Assembly (NCBI GenBank): GCA_016200445.1
Contig: JACQEQ010000293.1
Span: forward strand, 1 to 7,895
DNA: 7,895 nt
DNA from: Gammaproteobacteria bacterium
GTDB taxonomy: Bacteria > Pseudomonadota > Gammaproteobacteria > SG8-11
Direction: 5' to 3'
Under the pieces are notes generated by a model. The model searched no databases. It was not told the origin of the DNA and worked only from the letters and a program-made list of their open reading frames with translations. Below are positions 5,121-7,895 of this stretch, piece after piece. A program made the position numbers and the translations under genes. Every line of letters begins with the position of its first letter. The first letter of the stretch is position 1.

Positions 5121-6449
5121 ATGTCTAAACGCCGTAAACCCCTACCCACAGAACCGGTGCGCGCGCGCATCGAATCGATGACGCACGACGGTCGCGGAGT
5201 TACGCACATCGACGGTAAAACCGTGTTCGTTGACGGCGCACTGGCCGGCGAAGCCGTCGAGTTCCAATACATCGCACGGCAGCGGCGCTACGACGAAGCA
5301 AAAATTATTCAAGTGATCGAAGCGTCGGCGGATCGCGTGCCAGCGCGCTGCGCGCACTTCGGCGTATGCGGCGGCTGCGCGTTGCAACACGTGCGCCCGG
5401 AGGCGCAGATCGCCGCCAAGCAAAAAGCCTTGTTCGACGATCTGGAGCGCATTGGGCATGTCAAGCCAAGGCACGTGTTGCCGGCGCTCACCGGTCCCAG
5501 TTGGGGTTATCGGCGCAAGGCGCGCCTTGCGGTCAAGTACGTGATTAAAAAAGAGCGCGTGTTGGTCGGGTTTCGCGAGAAACACAGTCACTATCTTGCC
5601 GACATCGCTCACTGCGACGTGTTGTATCCGCCGGTCGCACAACTATTGCCGCAGCTCACGGCGCTGGTGACGGCATTGAGCATCAAGGAGCAGATTCCGC
5701 AGATCGAGGTTGCCGTCGGCGACAACGCCACCGCGTTGATCGTGCGCCACCTCATGCCGTTCAACGACGCCGACCGCGTGTTGCTCGCCGACTTCGCCCG
5801 GCAGCATGCGATTCAGTTGTATTTGCAATCCGGCGGACTGGAGAGCGTAGCGCTACTGTGGCCGGAACAGGGCGTACTGAAATATAAGCTGGCTCGGCAC
5901 AATGTCGAATTCGAATTCCGGCCGACGCTGTTCACCCAGGTCAACGCGGAAATGAATGCATTGATGGTGGATCGTGCGTTGGAATTGCTCGATATCCAGC
6001 CGCAAGATCACGTGCTTGACTTATTTTGCGGCTTGGGTAATTTCACATTGCCGATCGCGCGTCGCGCAGCGCACGTGGCCGGCGTGGAAGGCGACGCCGG
6101 CTTGGTGCAGACTGCGCGTGAAAATGCCCAGCACAATGCGATAACGAACGTGGAATATCACGCTTCCAATCTCGGCGAAGATGTAATGATCTATCCGTGG
6201 GCGCGTAAAACTTACGACAAAGTATTGCTCGATCCGCCGCGCAGTGGCGCGCACGAGCTGGTCCAGCAGGCGGCATTGTGGACGGCGCCACGTGTTGTCT
6301 ACGTGTCATGTAATCCGGCGACGCTGGCGCGCGATGCTGGCGTGTTGGTGAACGAGCGCGGCTATCGGCTGGTTAGTGCGGGGGTTATGGATATGTTTCC
6401 GCACACCGCGCATGTCGAGTCGATTGCGTTGTTTCAAAAGCCGGGGTGA
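5121..6449 (+). CDS. rlmD: 23S rRNA (uracil-1939-C5)-methyltransferase
   Basis: RlmD (RumA) uses S-adenosylmethionine to make m5U at position 1939 of 23S rRNA. The protein has 442 residues, near the E. coli length. An N-terminal TRAM-type RNA-binding domain spans about 10-70. The iron-sulfur cysteines are C77, C83, C86 (CAHFGVCGGC) and C165 (AHCDVL). The FTQVN motif at 271-275 is followed by the SAM-binding VLDLFCGLGNFTLPIA (298-312), LLDPPRSG (369-376) and the nucleophile C397 in SCNPAT. The general base is probably E433 in HVES. ATG 5121 is chosen because it starts with the basic MSKRRK tail before the TRAM domain. An upstream in-frame TTG at 5055 lies inside the palindromic repeat. The ribosome binding site is weak. 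The paralogues RlmC and TrmA are less likely because the cluster spacing and TRAM domain fit RlmD. Confidence 0.94.
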   Translation: MSKRRKPLPTEPVRARIESMTHDGRGVTHIDGKTVFVDGALAGEAVEFQYIARQRRYDEAKIIQVIEASADRVPARCAHFGVCGGCALQHVRPEAQIAAKQKALFDDLERIGHVKPRHVLPALTGPSWGYRRKARLAVKYVIKKERVLVGFREKHSHYLADIAHCDVLYPPVAQLLPQLTALVTALSIKEQIPQIEVAVGDNATALIVRHLMPFNDADRVLLADFARQHAIQLYLQSGGLESVALLWPEQGVLKYKLARHNVEFEFRPTLFTQVNAEMNALMVDRALELLDIQPQDHVLDLFCGLGNFTLPIARRAAHVAGVEGDAGLVQTARENAQHNAITNVEYHASNLGEDVMIYPWARKTYDKVLLDPPRSGAHELVQQAALWTAPRVVYVSCNPATLARDAGVLVNERGYRLVSAGVMDMFPHTAHVESIALFQKPG

Positions 6450-6555
6450 CGGCTCCTGTTGGAGAGAAGTGTCAAGTAATCCGGAGCAGGGCCGAAATTC
6501 CGTGACGAGTCTGCTATTCTTTTTCTAGCTCAATAGCTCAATCGAGGTTGCTGCG

Positions 6556-7104
6556 ATGATTAAGGGAGTGTTGCGCTACGGTGTCGCTACGTTGCTCGCC
6601 GTGCTGAGTGCGGGTGGGACGGCAGCAGAACGCGCCTCTGTGAATATTGAAGAACACCGTGAATCCGTCGCGCCGCTGATTGAGCACGGCGGGCTGGTGA
6701 AAACGACGAAACCCACACCCACACCCACACCCACACCCACACGCACCCCAGCCCCAACAACCGCCACGACGGCAACCCAAGGTACGCTGGTACGCGCGGT
6801 GTTCGCCAAACAAATTGTCAAGCGCGAACCCGTTGATGAAGTCACAACGCTGAGCAGCGACATGCAAGGTGTTTACTTTTTCACCGAGCTCGAAGACATG
6901 GCTGGTCACACGGTGAAGCATGTATGGGAATACGACGGGCGGCGCGTCGGTTACACGGAATTCAAGGTCACAGCAGCGCACTGGCGGGCCTGGTCGTATC
7001 GAAAAACCCCACCCGGTACCTCCAGCACATGGAAGGTGAAAGTGCTCAACACCGCCGGTGAAGTCATCGGCGAGAAGCTGCTAGCACCGAAGGCAGCACC
7101 GTAG
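6556..7104 (+). CDS. Exported DUF2914-domain protein with Pro-Thr linker
   Basis: The 182-residue product has an N-terminal hydrophobic stretch (about residues 8-20) ending in GGTAA, consistent with a Sec signal peptide cleaved near 24. A short charged segment follows, then a Pro-Thr linker (53-68) encoded by a perfect hexanucleotide repeat. The C-terminal domain, from about 76 to 175, matches DUF2914: VRAVFAKQIVKREPVDEV, YFFTELEDMAGHTVKHVWEYDG, WRAWSYRK and TWKVKVLNTAGEVIGE. Function of the domain is not known. The product is probably periplasmic or lipid-free surface-exposed, since no lipobox cysteine is seen. GAGG at 6544-6547 sits eight bases before ATG 6556. A -10-like TATTCT (6515-6520) is present but the -35 is poor. 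The gene lies 106 bases after rlmD and converges on ettA. Only the domain family is firm. Confidence 0.88.
   Translation: MIKGVLRYGVATLLAVLSAGGTAAERASVNIEEHRESVAPLIEHGGLVKTTKPTPTPTPTPTRTPAPTTATTATQGTLVRAVFAKQIVKREPVDEVTTLSSDMQGVYFFTELEDMAGHTVKHVWEYDGRRVGYTEFKVTAAHWRAWSYRKTPPGTSSTWKVKVLNTAGEVIGEKLLAPKAAP
6712..6741 (+). repeat. Hexanucleotide tandem repeat (CCCACA)5
   Basis: Five perfect copies of CCCACA run in phase with the DUF2914 reading frame and a degenerate copy CGCACC follows. Each unit adds one Pro-Thr pair, so gain or loss of units by slippage would change linker length without breaking the frame. Confidence 0.95.
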
Positions 7105-7132
7105 GGGGTGTGCCCTCGGCGCTTCTGCGCAT

Positions 7133-7895
<763 letters not shown>

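Noticed and set aside
7119..7130. GCGC-TTCT-GCGC as a terminator between the convergent DUF2914 gene and ettA
   Set aside because: The stem is only four base pairs and no T-run follows on either strand.

Overview
This 7.9-kb window looks like an ordinary chromosomal stretch of a Gram-negative proteobacterium, most likely a betaproteobacterium. The guess rests on the lpxB-rnhB overlap, the cysM / PolB-like exonuclease / rlmD gene order, a c-type cytochrome with an outer-membrane style beta-barrel, and a GC-rich codon style. No rRNA, tRNA, CRISPR array, prophage or insertion sequence was found.

Layout. (1) 1-672: the last codons of a probable lpxB overlap rnhB (RNase HII). (2) 673-1962: a 256-base non-coding leader with a perfect hairpin, then a broken cytochrome locus. 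The locus starts as a Cyc2-like monoheme cytochrome fused to a beta-barrel, changes frame twice, and runs into the C-terminal half of a different, small class I-type cytochrome c that has lost its heme-binding half. (3) 1965-2205, minus strand: a complete small transcription unit made of a sigma70-type promoter, a good ribosome binding site, a 31-residue lysine-rich protein and a 10-bp hairpin terminator. (4) 2332-4934: galU (UDP-glucose synthesis), cysM (cysteine synthase B) and a PolB-like 3'-5' exonuclease. The last two overlap by ATGA. (5) 4970-5068: a paired palindromic intergenic repeat. (6) 5121-7104: rlmD (23S rRNA m5U methyltransferase) and an exported DUF2914 protein with a Pro-Thr linker encoded by a hexanucleotide repeat. 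(7) 7133-7895, minus strand: the C-terminal part of ettA, convergent with the DUF2914 gene and apparently missing about 35-40 residues inside its second ATPase domain.

The intact genes are housekeeping: nucleic-acid maintenance, rRNA modification, translation, cell-envelope sugar supply and cysteine synthesis. I see no convincing new defence or mobile system. The parts most worth a second look are the decayed cytochrome locus, the internal deletion in ettA, the tiny lysine-rich gene with its own complete control signals, and the palindromic repeat. Several lesions in one 8-kb window also raise the possibility of assembly or consensus error, which raw reads would settle.
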